Numbered from the stretch's first letter, positions 50,274 to 58,538 are shown. The stretch is DNA of 64,000 nt from CAZSNT01 sp964607765 (GCA_964607765.1 CAZSNT010000022.1:21945-85944); one strand, 5' to 3'. Program-made: numbers and translations. Notes: generated from the sequence alone by a model not told the origin.

Positions 50274-51416
50274 TCACGGTTCAGGCGGTCCCTGGTCTCC
50301 CAGTTCTTCACCCCACTGCATGAGGCGCTGTCGCAACAGCGCCTTATCGGGCAGGTAGAGTTGGTACTCTTTGGCGAAGATTGCCGACTGTCCCTCGGGC
50401 AGCGTGAGTTCGACCAGCGCATCGTTTTGTGTCTTGCAGAGGATGATGCCCACGGTCGGGTTCTCGTCTTCGAGCTTGACGTGACGGTCGAAGTAGTTGA
50501 CGTACATCTGCATCTGGCCGAGGTCCTGATGCGTGAGTTTCTCGCGCTTCAGGTCGATCAGCACGTAGCAGCGCAGCAGGCGATTGTAGAAGACCAAGTC
50601 AACGTAGAAATGGTCGTCATCAAACGTGAAACGCCTCTGCCGGGCCTCGAAGAGAAATCCCTTGCCCAGTTCGAGCAGGAAGTGCTCGAGCTTGTCGATG
50701 AGGGCTGTCTCGAGTTGGTGTTCGGAGTAGGATGCCTTCTCGTCCAGCCCCAGAAACTCTAGTACATAGGGACTCTTGATGATGTCTGCAGGGGTGCCGA
50801 CGAGGTGTCCCTTCTCGGCGAGTTCCCTCACTTCCGCTTTGTCCCGACTCAGCGCAAGCCGCTCATACAGGGACGACGCAATCTGGCGCTTGAGTTCTCG
50901 CACGCTCCAGCTGTTCTCGACGGCTTCGATCTCGTAGAACCGCCGCTCGTCTGCGTTGCGGATCGTGAGCAGCGTCACGTAGTGCGACCAGCCGAGGGAG
51001 AAGCGAGTCGCCAGCTCACCTGACAGTCGTGTGACCATCTCCTGCCGCCCGGTAAGCGCAGGAGGGGATGTGGCAGACGCTGTCTGTTGAATCTGCTCCG
51101 GGGCCGCAACGAGAGGAGATTCAACAGACAGTGTCTGTCGAATGTCCGGATAGGCCTGGTAGAACTCGCGGCACTTGCGGAGATTCGTTGGAGAACAGCC
51201 TCGTACCCCGGCTTCCTTCAGAGCTCGGGAAAGGCGATCAACCAGCTCCTTCCCGTAGAGCTCAGCCCGCTGAGCAGCCCCACCTTCATACTCCACAACG
51301 TACCAGCCGAACAGCCAGTTCCGCACCACCAGTGCGGTGTCCACTGACTTCGCCGCACGCGCCTGGAGTTCGATGTGCGTGCGCTGGAACAGCACGATGA
51401 GTTGCTCAAAGGTCAT
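50274..51416 (-). CDS. DUF1016/YhcG-family PD-(D/E)xK nuclease
   Basis: A 380-residue protein with an N-terminal helical DUF1016 domain (VVRNWLFGWYVVEYE) and a C-terminal PD-(D/E)xK nuclease domain (FYVDLVFYNRLLRCYVLIDLKREKLTHQDLGQM, with D and DxK). The family is common in restriction and defence islands. Between the domains an unconserved linker (IRQTLSVES...QIQQTAS) is encoded by a near-perfect 21-bp inverted repeat at 51074-51137. The ATG overlaps the upstream 155-aa gene by 4 nt (ATGA). Confidence 0.9.
   Translation of the reverse strand: MTFEQLIVLFQRTHIELQARAAKSVDTALVVRNWLFGWYVVEYEGGAAQRAELYGKELVDRLSRALKEAGVRGCSPTNLRKCREFYQAYPDIRQTLSVESPLVAAPEQIQQTASATSPPALTGRQEMVTRLSGELATRFSLGWSHYVTLLTIRNADERRFYEIEAVENSWSVRELKRQIASSLYERLALSRDKAEVRELAEKGHLVGTPADIIKSPYVLEFLGLDEKASYSEHQLETALIDKLEHFLLELGKGFLFEARQRRFTFDDDHFYVDLVFYNRLLRCYVLIDLKREKLTHQDLGQMQMYVNYFDRHVKLEDENPTVGIILCKTQNDALVELTLPEGQSAIFAKEYQLYLPDKALLRQRLMQWGEELGDQGPPEP
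51074..51137. repeat. Intragenic 21-bp inverted repeat with 22-nt loop
   Basis: Arms at 51074-51094 and 51117-51137 differ by one base (core CTGTCTGTTGAATCT). It codes in both arms, giving QTLSVES in one and QIQQTAS in the other. QT(L/V)S-type repeats at this same linker are, from memory, frequent in DUF1016 proteins. Confidence 0.88.
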
Positions 51417-51880
51417 GATGACGAATCCGCTTTCCCCTGCGGAAAGGTGATCTCCACAGCCACCGGCATGACCTGTGGTATCCCTCGCATTGTGTGGCGT
51501 TTTGGGATGACGTGGTCAAGTATTCGCTCGCGCTCTCGGCTCAACTGATCCCGAAGTTCTTCATAGTGGAGCTGGCGACGCCTGAGTTCGGTCTCTTTCG
51601 CCTCGATATCCCGGTCCAGGCTGTCGAAGACCTGCTGCTGATCGAAGAGCAGTCCGTGCTGTTTGCGGGTTCGGAGCTCAGCGATTTCTCTCTCCAGCCG
51701 CGCCATGCCCGTGGCGGCAATGAGCTCTGAGACCTCGCCATGCCGACCTTGGTAGCGCGCGTTCTCGTGGTCGTGCGCCGTCTGGCGGTCAATAACGGCA
51801 GACCGGAGTGACACAATGAGTGCAAGGAGGCAATCCCTGGGAATCCTCCTGCTCGGCCTGGGTACGGCCGCGTCCCGCAT
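51413..51880 (-). CDS. Coiled-coil protein resembling the C-terminus of a defence-type helicase
   Basis: 155 residues, mostly a coiled coil (MARLEREIAELRTRKQH...DIEAKETELRRRQLHYEELRDQL), then IPKRHTMRGIPQVMPVAVEITFP. That final beta motif resembles the C-terminal end of large SNF2/DEAD helicases found in defence islands (DISARM-like), but no helicase core is present. It is therefore either a truncated relic or a small stand-alone gene. The stop overlaps the DUF1016 nuclease start by 4 nt, so the coupling survives. The N-terminal 40 residues look unconserved and the start is uncertain. The 178-nt gap upstream contains only a 63-codon GTG frame (51881-52072) that I cannot support. Confidence 0.5.
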   Translation of the reverse strand: MRDAAVPRPSRRIPRDCLLALIVSLRSAVIDRQTAHDHENARYQGRHGEVSELIAATGMARLEREIAELRTRKQHGLLFDQQQVFDSLDRDIEAKETELRRRQLHYEELRDQLSRERERILDHVIPKRHTMRGIPQVMPVAVEITFPQGKADSSS

Positions 51881-52058
51881 TCAGTTTACGCCAGATTGGC
51901 ATTCGGTCAAGCCCGCGCCACCGGCCCTCACACGTTTGACTGCCTGCCATACCACATCGTCGTCGAGCTGGAGCGCATCGGCGAGATCACGTCGGACGGA
52001 CTCCGAACTGCCCGTTACACTTGCCGCTGGCATGCTTGCCGGCTCCTTCCCATCCCTT

Positions 52059-52940
52059 TCACCGGTCACCACCTTCTTCTGCTGAAAAGCGTGTCACGAC
52101 ATCCGCGAGGAACTCCCGCGACCACAGATCCAGTGCACGTTGATCGCGCACGAAAGGCGCGACCTCTGCTCGGGCTTGCTCAACATCAAGCCGATCAACA
52201 GCATCCAAAAGCAAGTCCGTAACAGTGGCCATACTCAATGCCCCTTCCTCCGTCCACGCACCAGACTGTCGCATCCGTTCTTCCAGATGGCTGAGATTGA
52301 GCTGCGGATGACGCCCGGCGTACCACACCAGATCGTACCAATCCCGCCCCTTCACGCGACGCCCCCACTTGCGGAAGAGCGCCGCGTGCAACTTGCCCGC
52401 CAGCAGGTCGGGCAGACAGCAAACACGCACCGAGAACGGAATTGGTTGGAGCAAGTAGCGGACCTCTGTGGCAAAGCCACCTGGCGGGTCCGTGTCTACC
52501 TCGAGCCTGATCTTCATCAACGTGCCCGGATGGAGCCCGTACAACAGCGCCTCGTGCGTCTCGACCCGGAGCGACTCACGAAGCGTGTTGGTCTTCAGAA
52601 ACGCCGACTCGATGGCCGACGTTTGCCGCTTCACGCGTCGTTCGAACGTCACCTCGAACCCGAAGCTGCTGATTTCGCGTTGCAGCGCGGCACCATACGT
52701 CTCAAGGGAGAATCCCGGACTGGGCCGCAGCAGTGAGAAGTCGAGATCCTCGGAATAGCGGTCCAGCCCGTGCAGCACCCGCAGCGCCGTTCCACCGTAG
52801 AAGGCTGCATGCTCAAAGAACCGCGCCCGCCCCAGTCCGAGCAGCGCGAGCTCCTGCAGGACCTCGCGCAAGGCGTTCAGATAGTCGTCCCGCGTCCGGC
52901 AGTCGTAGCGCTCAACCCAGTGTCGGATCGCCTCATTCAC
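52059..52940 (-). CDS. AbiEii/AbiGii-family nucleotidyltransferase toxin
   Basis: A 293-residue type IV toxin. GGTALRVLHGLDRYSEDLDFSLL (about 48-70) is the NTase GG(S/T)...DxD-type active site. IRLEVDTDPPGG and GRDWYDLVWYAGR are further AbiEii motifs. AbiEii toxins modify tRNA or nucleotides and give phage abortive infection. The GTG start at 52940 overlaps the antitoxin stop by 8 nt; no better start fits the family. Confidence 0.9.
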   Translation of the reverse strand: MNEAIRHWVERYDCRTRDDYLNALREVLQELALLGLGRARFFEHAAFYGGTALRVLHGLDRYSEDLDFSLLRPSPGFSLETYGAALQREISSFGFEVTFERRVKRQTSAIESAFLKTNTLRESLRVETHEALLYGLHPGTLMKIRLEVDTDPPGGFATEVRYLLQPIPFSVRVCCLPDLLAGKLHAALFRKWGRRVKGRDWYDLVWYAGRHPQLNLSHLEERMRQSGAWTEEGALSMATVTDLLLDAVDRLDVEQARAEVAPFVRDQRALDLWSREFLADVVTRFSAEEGGDR

Positions 52941-53589
52941 AACCGCTTCCCTCCCGCAGTTGCTGGACGAAACGGGCCAGGTTCCGGATCTTCGCCGACC
53001 CGTAGGCCTTCTCAACAGCCAACAGTCGGTCAAGCTCCAGATTCGCCAGGGCGTCCGGGGACACCCGCAGATCGTCGAGCAAGTACGGGCCGAACTCACG
53101 CAGCCGCGAGCCGCTGAAGCGCTTGTCCGTCCACACCTTGTCCGCCAGCGCCTTCTCGGCGGATGCCATCAGGAATGCGGGCGCGTCGGCCGGCAACAAC
53201 AACGCGCCCTCTGCGTACCGGGCCTGGCTCAGCATCCGGTACCTGAACACGCCGAACGGCGTCTCGAAAACGCGCGAACGCCCGATGCACACCGAGGTCA
53301 CGCTCGCTACACGTTCCGGGATCAAACCATGATAGCTCAACGCGCTCTCCAGACTGACATACGACGGGCCGTGGATCTGGTTCGCAAGCTGCTCTCTGAC
53401 GATTGGGCCGCGCCGCAACGGGGCAGCAAACGCGTAAAGTCCCTGGCGGATACGGACAATGTCCCCGGCCGCTACCAGCCGCCCGATCCGATCGCGCGGC
53501 TTGCTGTAATCGCGCAGGCAATCGACCAACGCCTGGTAGTCGAACACATCCTGTACCAGGCGTTCTCTGATGTCAGCGATCTCGCTCAT
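52933..53589 (-). CDS. AbiEi-family antitoxin/transcriptional repressor
   Basis: A 218-residue antitoxin: winged-helix N-terminus (QALVDCLRDYSKPRDRIGRLVAAGDIVRIRQGLYAF) and AbiEi C-terminal domain (GPSYVSLESALSYHGLIPE, FRYRMLSQARYAEG, AEKALADKVW). It represses its own operon. I chose ATG 53589 because an inverted repeat and promoter lie directly upstream (53612-53660); longer in-frame starts would put the operator inside the gene. It is followed by its toxin. Confidence 0.88.
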   Translation of the reverse strand: MSEIADIRERLVQDVFDYQALVDCLRDYSKPRDRIGRLVAAGDIVRIRQGLYAFAAPLRRGPIVREQLANQIHGPSYVSLESALSYHGLIPERVASVTSVCIGRSRVFETPFGVFRYRMLSQARYAEGALLLPADAPAFLMASAEKALADKVWTDKRFSGSRLREFGPYLLDDLRVSPDALANLELDRLLAVEKAYGSAKIRNLARFVQQLREGSGCE

Positions 53590-53611
53590 AGCTCTCAGTT
53601 TCAGCAAAGAA

Positions 53612-53660
53612 TGTCCATGCTCTCTGGACATACTATGCACAAACGAGCGCACTTGGTCAA
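53612..53660 (-). promoter_or_regulatory. Promoter and operator of the AbiE pair
   Basis: TGTCCA-N7-TGGACA (53612-53630) is an inverted repeat just downstream of a minus-strand promoter: TTGACC (53655-53660) and, after 17 nt, CATAGT, or after 19 nt TAGTAT (53630-53635). AbiEi proteins bind inverted repeats in their own promoter, so this is the likely autoregulatory site. Confidence 0.6.
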
Positions 53661-53698
53661 CCCAAACGCCTGACAGTACCCGAGCACGGAGGCGGGAG

Positions 53699-53935
53699 CT
53701 ACTTCCGCCTCCCTCTGTCATTCGTCTCAGCTTCGAGCGCCTGCGCTTCCTCTTCCCGCCCGGTTTCCCGGTAGAGGTCGCAGAGACGTTCCCGCATGAC
53801 CTCTTTCTCCTCTACTCCCTGCACACTCCACCCTCGTCTCAGGATTGATTCTGCCTTGTCATGGTTTTCGCCGTGGCCGCCTTGCACGCAATCATCCACG
53901 TGCCTCGATATGTCGTCGATGGTCTGATCGGTCAT
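53699..53935 (-). CDS. Small TPR-like hypothetical protein
   Basis: 78 residues from ATG 53935 (MTDQTIDDISRHVDDC), with GGAG about 11 nt upstream. The C-terminal half (KAESILRRGWSVQG, then ERLCDLYRETGREEEAQALEAE) has the spacing of one or two tetratricopeptide-like helices. No function can be named. It lies between the AbiE promoter and tRNA-Arg on the same strand. Confidence 0.45.
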   Translation of the reverse strand: MTDQTIDDISRHVDDCVQGGHGENHDKAESILRRGWSVQGVEEKEVMRERLCDLYRETGREEEAQALEAETNDRGRRK

Positions 53936-54069
53936 GTCGGTTGGGCTCCACTGAGTCTGTTTTGGTCGGTCGATCCGCTTCGAGCATCCTCTGATTGACC
54001 GTGAGTGACCCCGACTCACTCAAGATAGCACAACGCGCTGAAAAGGAAGGGGATAGAGTAAGAGAAGAA

Positions 54070-54146
<77 letters not shown>

Positions 54147-54202
54147 AATCGGCAGGATGCGTAATATGGCACGGGAGCGGCGGAATTAAAGGAATGCCAA
54201 AG

Positions 54203-54240
54203 GCTGAGTTGCTGGGTTGCTGAGTTGTTGGATTGTTGGA
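54203..54240. repeat. Word-like repeat GAGTTGCTGGGTTGCTGAG
   Basis: Imperfect 8-10 nt units GAGTTGCTGG/GTTGTTGGA, in the 206-nt gap between tRNA-Arg and the PIN toxin gene. The following stretch (54275-54300, CTTGCGGATGGGGGAAGAGCC) resembles the CGGATGCGGGAAGGGCC family at 55145 and 58680. Confidence 0.75.
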
Positions 54241-54352
54241 CCGGGGGATGTAGGGATTGGGGGGCTCGGGCTTGCGGATGGGGGAAGAGCCTGGGGCGGC
54301 GGGCGGGATGCCGGAGAGTGGCATGGCCTGGGGACGCTGTCGGGCGCGTGGC

Positions 54353-54778
54353 TTAACTTGCCGCTTGAGGAGTTGACCGCACGTCAATGCCGTCGTCGGG
54401 GAAGCGTTTGTCGAAGGTGTAGACGACCGTGCCTGGATCGCTGGCTGTCTCCTGGCGCGCCAAAGCCCACTGCAGTGCGTCCGTCGGGGAGACACGCCCG
54501 GAGGGGCGGCAGAGCCTGAGCGCGGCAGCGGCCAGGTCCTTGTCCAGACCATGGACAATGATGTTCCGCTTACGGACGAGATCGATCAGGGCGTCCAGCG
54601 CCACAGCTCGGGGTATATCGTAGACCGAGAGCAACACGTAGGCTGTCTCCGCCAGTACCACCGGCGGGATGAGCAAGGGGACGGTCTCGTCCACGATGCG
54701 GCGGGCACAGTCGAGCTGCCCGGGCGGATTCCCGGTCAGATACCGGACGAGGATGGAGGTATCGGCAAAGGCGCTCAT
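54353..54778 (-). CDS. VapC-like PIN-domain toxin
   Basis: A 141-residue PIN RNase: ADTSILVRYLTGN (first Asp), ETAYVLLSVYDIPRA (Glu), SPTDALQWALA (Asp) and VYTFDKRFPDDG (Asp). VapC-type toxins cleave tRNA or rRNA. Its ATG overlaps the antitoxin stop by 4 nt. A 3' micro-repeat region follows. Confidence 0.88.
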   Translation of the reverse strand: MSAFADTSILVRYLTGNPPGQLDCARRIVDETVPLLIPPVVLAETAYVLLSVYDIPRAVALDALIDLVRKRNIIVHGLDKDLAAAALRLCRPSGRVSPTDALQWALARQETASDPGTVVYTFDKRFPDDGIDVRSTPQAAS

Positions 54779-55056
54779 GAGCCGAGCTGTCCTCTGGCTC
54801 GGTGTCGGGCCTTTGCCGCGGTCCCGCGCGCTGCCTCAGTGGCCCTGTGCAGTTGTTCTCCGTCCGCCAGCGGCCGCTTGACATGGTCCGCCAGGCAACC
54901 GGCCAGGGACCGGTTGTGTTCGGGCGGCAGGAATCGGATCTCGACGTGGTCTTCCGCAACGCTCTGAAGCGCCCGCCAACCCGGCGCGACACCCAGTTGG
55001 TCGCGGATCTGCTTCTCGATCACGACCTGGCCCTTGGTTCCTACTAGCGTCGTCAT
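54775..55056 (-). CDS. AbrB/VapB-like antitoxin
   Basis: A 93-residue protein with an AbrB swapped-hairpin DNA-binding N-terminus (TTLVGTKGQVVIEKQIRDQLGVAPGW) and a basic Ala-rich tail for toxin binding. ATG 55056 begins the conserved hairpin; an upstream in-frame ATG lies inside the promoter/operator. Likely represses its own transcription through the inverted repeat at 55076-55119. Confidence 0.85.
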   Translation of the reverse strand: MTTLVGTKGQVVIEKQIRDQLGVAPGWRALQSVAEDHVEIRFLPPEHNRSLAGCLADHVKRPLADGEQLHRATEAARGTAAKARHRARGQLGS

Positions 55057-55074
55057 GTGATACCTCTGCTTAAT

Positions 55075-55119
55075 AGTATAACACAAGCATGGCAGTATGT
55101 CCATCTGCGCGTGTTATAC
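55075..55119 (-). promoter_or_regulatory. Promoter and operator of the VapBC-like pair
   Basis: TGGACA (55098-55103) and TATACT (55075-55080) are spaced exactly 17 nt on the minus strand, a near-consensus sigma-70 promoter. A perfect 9-bp inverted repeat, GTATAACAC (55076-55084) and GTGTTATAC (55111-55119), overlaps the -10 and flanks the -35, as expected for an antitoxin operator. Confidence 0.75.
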
Positions 55120-55144
55120 CAGGTTCGCGTTTGGCTTCTGGTTC

Positions 55145-55182
55145 GGGCCTACGGATGCGGGAAGGGCCTACGGATGCGGGAA
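55145..55182. repeat. Tandem 19-mer GGGCCTACGGATGCGGGAA
   Basis: Two exact adjacent copies upstream of the VapBC promoter. A related copy, CACGGATGCGGAAGGGCCTA, lies at 58679-58698. It is a member of the window-wide micro-repeat set. The rest of the 388-nt gap before 55445 also has TGAACACTGAACAC (55336-55350), as at 29450 and 30381. Confidence 0.88.
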
Positions 55183-55444
55183 TGTGAAGCTCTTTGGAAG
55201 GGGGGCTGGGGGAGAGATCTTCAGCTGAAGAGTCGCCCCCAGGGGAGCGGAGCGACCAGAGATGCTCCTCTGGCTCCCACCGTTCGGCGCCCGAGACATC
55301 ACGGTTCGGTCCCGCATGACTGACTTCAATCCTGGCTGAACACTGAACACTCGCAGCTGCACGGTGCCGGTCTGTGCAGTAGGTTAACGGTGTTTGGATT
55401 GGTGGTCGTGGTCCAGGTGCAGGCAGGAAGTGGAGTTGGTGACG

Positions 55445-56299
55445 ATGGCGTTTCGGTTTACAGGGTTCGCGGATGAGGCGAGTAAGGAGCTCGCGGAACA
55501 GATTGCGGTGGTGCAGGAGTGCGGCTGGAACAGTATTGAACTGCGGCAGCTGGGCGACACGCATGTGTGTGATCTGACACCGGCGGAGTGGGCGGAGGTC
55601 TGGGGGACGCTGCAGCGCGAAGGGATCAGTGTGCCGTCGTTCGGCGGGCAGATCGCGAACTGGGCGCGGCCGATCACGAGTGATTTCCAGAAAGACGTTG
55701 ATGAGTTGGTGCGCGTGGCGCCGTACATGCACGAGGCCGGGGCGCGGATCCTGCGTGTGATGTCGTACCCGAACGCGAAAGACGCGCCGTGGCCGGTCTC
55801 GGAGTGGAAGGCGGAGGCCGCGCGGCGGCTGCGCGAACTCGCGCGGATGGCCGAGGACCTGGATGTGATCCTCGGGCATGAGAACTGCAGCGGGTATGGC
55901 GGGATTGGGCCGGACGAGTTCCTGGAGCTGGTGGAGGCAGTCGATAGCCCGGCGTTCAAGTTGATTTTCGATACGGGGAATAACACGAGCCACGATGGTG
56001 ACCCGGAAGGGTCGTGGCGCTACTATGAAGCGTGCCGTGAGCATATTGTGCACGTACATATTAAGTCGTTCACCCGGGGCGAGGACGGGAAACTGCATAC
56101 GTGTTTCCCGGACGAGGATCCGGTCCAGCGTCGTGTGCTCGCCGACCTCGCTGCACGCGGCTACGATGGGTGGGTCTCGATCGAGCCGCATATCGCCGCT
56201 GCAATCCACGCCGGCAAAGGCGTGTCGGACAGTGACGCCGCCAAGAAGGTGTGGGTGGAGTACACACGGCGCCTGGAAGCGTTGTGCGCGGACCTGTGA
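55445..56299 (+). CDS. Sugar phosphate isomerase/epimerase (TIM barrel)
   Basis: A 284-residue xylose-isomerase-like TIM barrel. Metal-site strands are ILGHENCSGYGG, KLIFDTGNNTSHDGDP, VHVHIKSFTRGEDG and DGWVSIEPHI. It resembles IolE/hydroxypyruvate isomerase relatives; the substrate is unknown. The start at 55445 (MAFRFTGFADEASKEL) gives the usual first strand; upstream in-frame codons contain repeat-derived sequence. A 252-nt G/C-rich gap with small hairpins and no gene follows. Confidence 0.85.
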   Translation: MAFRFTGFADEASKELAEQIAVVQECGWNSIELRQLGDTHVCDLTPAEWAEVWGTLQREGISVPSFGGQIANWARPITSDFQKDVDELVRVAPYMHEAGARILRVMSYPNAKDAPWPVSEWKAEAARRLRELARMAEDLDVILGHENCSGYGGIGPDEFLELVEAVDSPAFKLIFDTGNNTSHDGDPEGSWRYYEACREHIVHVHIKSFTRGEDGKLHTCFPDEDPVQRRVLADLAARGYDGWVSIEPHIAAAIHAGKGVSDSDAAKKVWVEYTRRLEALCADL

Positions 56300-56551
56300 G
56301 GATGTGGTGTACCGGCCTGCCGGTGGGGCGCTGCCCCAGACCCCGCCCGTCTTCGCCTTCGGCTACGCCGTGACACGGCCGGGGACCACGCTCCCCCGGA
56401 CCCCCAAGTTAGGGGGCCGCGTACGTCAGGCGACTGTTTCCGCCTGCCGTCCGCGGCCCCGTTGGCCGCCGCTGGCGCGTGGGGCGTGGGGCCGGCCCGT
56501 GGTCGGGCGTGGTGTGCTGGCGCTTTGTTGGTTCTCGGTAGGTAGGGATGA

Positions 56552-57598
56552 ATGGTGGATACTGACTGGTTGGAGTCTGTTCGTGTAGTCGCCGGGTGTT
56601 CGGTGTATCGGGTGGGCGCGGCGGACGCGCTCGTGCGGCGCTGTGTTGTGTCCACACCGGAGACGCGGCGGATTTGTAACGATCCCCTGGTGGTGGGCGT
56701 GGAATATACGACGCTGCTGCGTGAGGCGTGCAGGAAGGCGCTGTGCGCTTTTGCGGAGTGCGGCTGGTTTGCTGCGGCGGAAAGGGAAACGGTGGTGCTG
56801 CATGTGTTGCGCGGCGGGCTGAATTTCGGGCTGCGTGAGGCGTTGGCGGCCGCGCTCGGGTGGAACGGGCACGGCTCGGCGTTCATCAGTGCGCAACGGG
56901 CTCGCGACAGCCGGACGCCGGAGGACTGGTACATCACGGAGAGTGATTACCGGAAGGTGTATCTGCCCGCGACAGCGACCGTCGTGCTGGGCGATGTGGT
57001 GGCAACGGGGACGAGCCTGCTGCATGCGTTGCGTGAGCTGCTGAACTCGGTGGAGGCACCGGACGGACAGATACGGCAGATCGTGTTTTTCACGATCGGG
57101 GGTGTGCGTGCCGAAGAGATTGTGGCGGAGATTGATGCGGCCTGCCGTGAGCGCTTCCCGGCCTACCACGGCGCGTTGGTCGTGTACCTGGAAGGGCGGT
57201 TTGGGGTGGCCACGCCCGAGAGCCGGGTGTCGGTGAAAATCACCGGGACGGACCTGCTGCGGTCGCCCGCGCTGCTGGCGCCGGAGTTCGCGGAGTCGCA
57301 GTATGAGGCAGCGTCGTATCCGCTGGAACGCTGCACGATCTACGATGCGGGGTCGCGCGCGTTCTGGTTGCCGGAGTACCTGGCGGATCTGCGGGAGTAC
57401 TGGCAGGCGCTCGCGGCGTTGGCCGCGCAGGGCATGACGTTCGCTGAGCTGTTGCAGGAGCGTTTCCCGGAGCTCGATGCGGCGCGGTTTGGGAGCCCGG
57501 CGCTGGGGGCGGTGTGCGAACGGCAGCTGGCGCGGATCTCCAGTAGCGGGTGTGACCAGTCCATGCACCACGAAGAGCACGAAGAGCGCGAAGTGTAG
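56552..57598 (+). CDS. Phosphoribosyltransferase-like protein of unknown role
   Basis: A 348-residue protein I cannot name. VVLGDVVATGTSLLHALREL (about 148-167) looks like the PRPP-binding loop of type I phosphoribosyltransferases (VVLVDDxxATGxT), and VVLHVLRGGLNFGLREAL (about 79-96) matches the preceding hood region with a Gly-rich turn. The remainder, about 170 residues, including a Tyr/Trp-rich helical tail (FWLPEYLADLREYWQALAAL), is unfamiliar. The last residues HHEEHEEREV are written by a CACCACGAAGAGCACGAAGAG repeat. It is convergent with thyX, which suggests but does not prove nucleotide metabolism. Confidence 0.6.
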   Translation: MVDTDWLESVRVVAGCSVYRVGAADALVRRCVVSTPETRRICNDPLVVGVEYTTLLREACRKALCAFAECGWFAAAERETVVLHVLRGGLNFGLREALAAALGWNGHGSAFISAQRARDSRTPEDWYITESDYRKVYLPATATVVLGDVVATGTSLLHALRELLNSVEAPDGQIRQIVFFTIGGVRAEEIVAEIDAACRERFPAYHGALVVYLEGRFGVATPESRVSVKITGTDLLRSPALLAPEFAESQYEAASYPLERCTIYDAGSRAFWLPEYLADLREYWQALAALAAQGMTFAELLQERFPELDAARFGSPALGAVCERQLARISSSGCDQSMHHEEHEEREV

Positions 57599-57722
57599 GC
57601 GGGTTGCTGCTACGCCGGGCGGCAGTAGTTCAGCAGGGGATGCTGCGGATGGCGGCGCAAGACACGGGGGAGCATAGCACACACCAGCCCAAGACTTCGT
57701 GGCCCTCGTGCTCTTCGTGGTG
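57566..57722. repeat. Inverted CACCACGAAGAGCACGA repeats flanking the PRT-thyX junction
   Basis: A 28-nt copy at 57566-57593 inside the PRT-like gene 3' end is matched by an inverted copy at 57695-57722, 13 nt before the thyX stop (about 25 of 28 bases agree). The 101 nt between are non-coding. The pair could form a hairpin between the convergent genes. Confidence 0.85.
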
Positions 57723-57734
57723 AATCGCTCGCGC

Positions 57735-58538
57735 CTAGACTTTGGGGTGTTCGAAGCGCCACTCGCCGGTCGCGGGGTCGTGCGTCATGTCTTGGAACAC
57801 GTTGGGGAACTCGCGCTTGCAGATTTCCGCTATCTGGCTCGTGACGAGCCGGATCTCTTCCTCGGCCGCTTCCGCCGTGCGGATGCTGATGATGTGGCGC
57901 CAGGCGCGCAGGTTGCCGGTGACCATGATGGTGGTGCCGAGCCCCATTGGTGCCAGGCGGCGGAACATCGAGGTGAGCTGCTTCTTGGTGTGGAAGTCCT
58001 TGATGTTCTCGATGTCGAAGAGCGTTGCGAGGTCTCTCTGCACGTTCTCGAGGAACTCGAACACTTCACGGAACTTCGTTTGCGCTTCCGGATTGCCCGT
58101 GACAGCGTCGGGCAGCCAGGCTGCGAGGTCGTCGAGGCGCACGTAGCGCAGGCTTTCCTGGCTGAACGCCATGCCGGCGCGGTGCCGTACGAGTTCGTGC
58201 GTGAACACGCGCGAGACGCCGCAGCAGATGAAGCTCAAAGACACGTGTTCGAGGATGGAGCCGTGGCCGCTGCGCAGCACGTTGCCGATGTAGGACGTGT
58301 TGCCCTGCCGCACGCGGCCCACGTTCGGGTTGGTGGCTTCCGGTTTGTCCGGGTCGTAGGGCTGCCAACTGCGGTAGCACATGCGGCCCGCTGCTTCGAT
58401 CAGGTTCTCGCCGCCGGACACGTCGGGATCAGGCGTCCACTCCGGCGCGCCGATGTCGCGGAGGAACGCGTCCAGACCTTCCGGTACGAGCTGCGTCTTG
58501 CCGACCAAGTAGACTTTGGGTGTATCGATTGTGCGCAA
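57735..58538 (-). CDS. thyX: FAD-dependent thymidylate synthase
   Basis: A 267-residue ThyX, which makes dTMP from dUMP using methylene-tetrahydrofolate, FAD and NAD(P)H. RHRAGMAFSQESLRY (about 119-133) is the ThyX motif RHRxxSxxxxSxR, with Gly-Met instead of the first Ser region; HGSILEHVSLSF and YRSWQPYD are further family blocks. The length is typical. ThyX rather than ThyA is common in anaerobes and PVC bacteria. The gene points away from the secreted PHP-like gene. Confidence 0.93.
   Translation of the reverse strand: MRTIDTPKVYLVGKTQLVPEGLDAFLRDIGAPEWTPDPDVSGGENLIEAAGRMCYRSWQPYDPDKPEATNPNVGRVRQGNTSYIGNVLRSGHGSILEHVSLSFICCGVSRVFTHELVRHRAGMAFSQESLRYVRLDDLAAWLPDAVTGNPEAQTKFREVFEFLENVQRDLATLFDIENIKDFHTKKQLTSMFRRLAPMGLGTTIMVTGNLRAWRHIISIRTAEAAEEEIRLVTSQIAEICKREFPNVFQDMTHDPATGEWRFEHPKV

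Noticed and set aside
51881..52072. 63-codon GTG frame between AbiEii and the coiled-coil gene
   Set aside because: No motif, no clear ribosome site and a long overlap with the toxin end; too weak to call.
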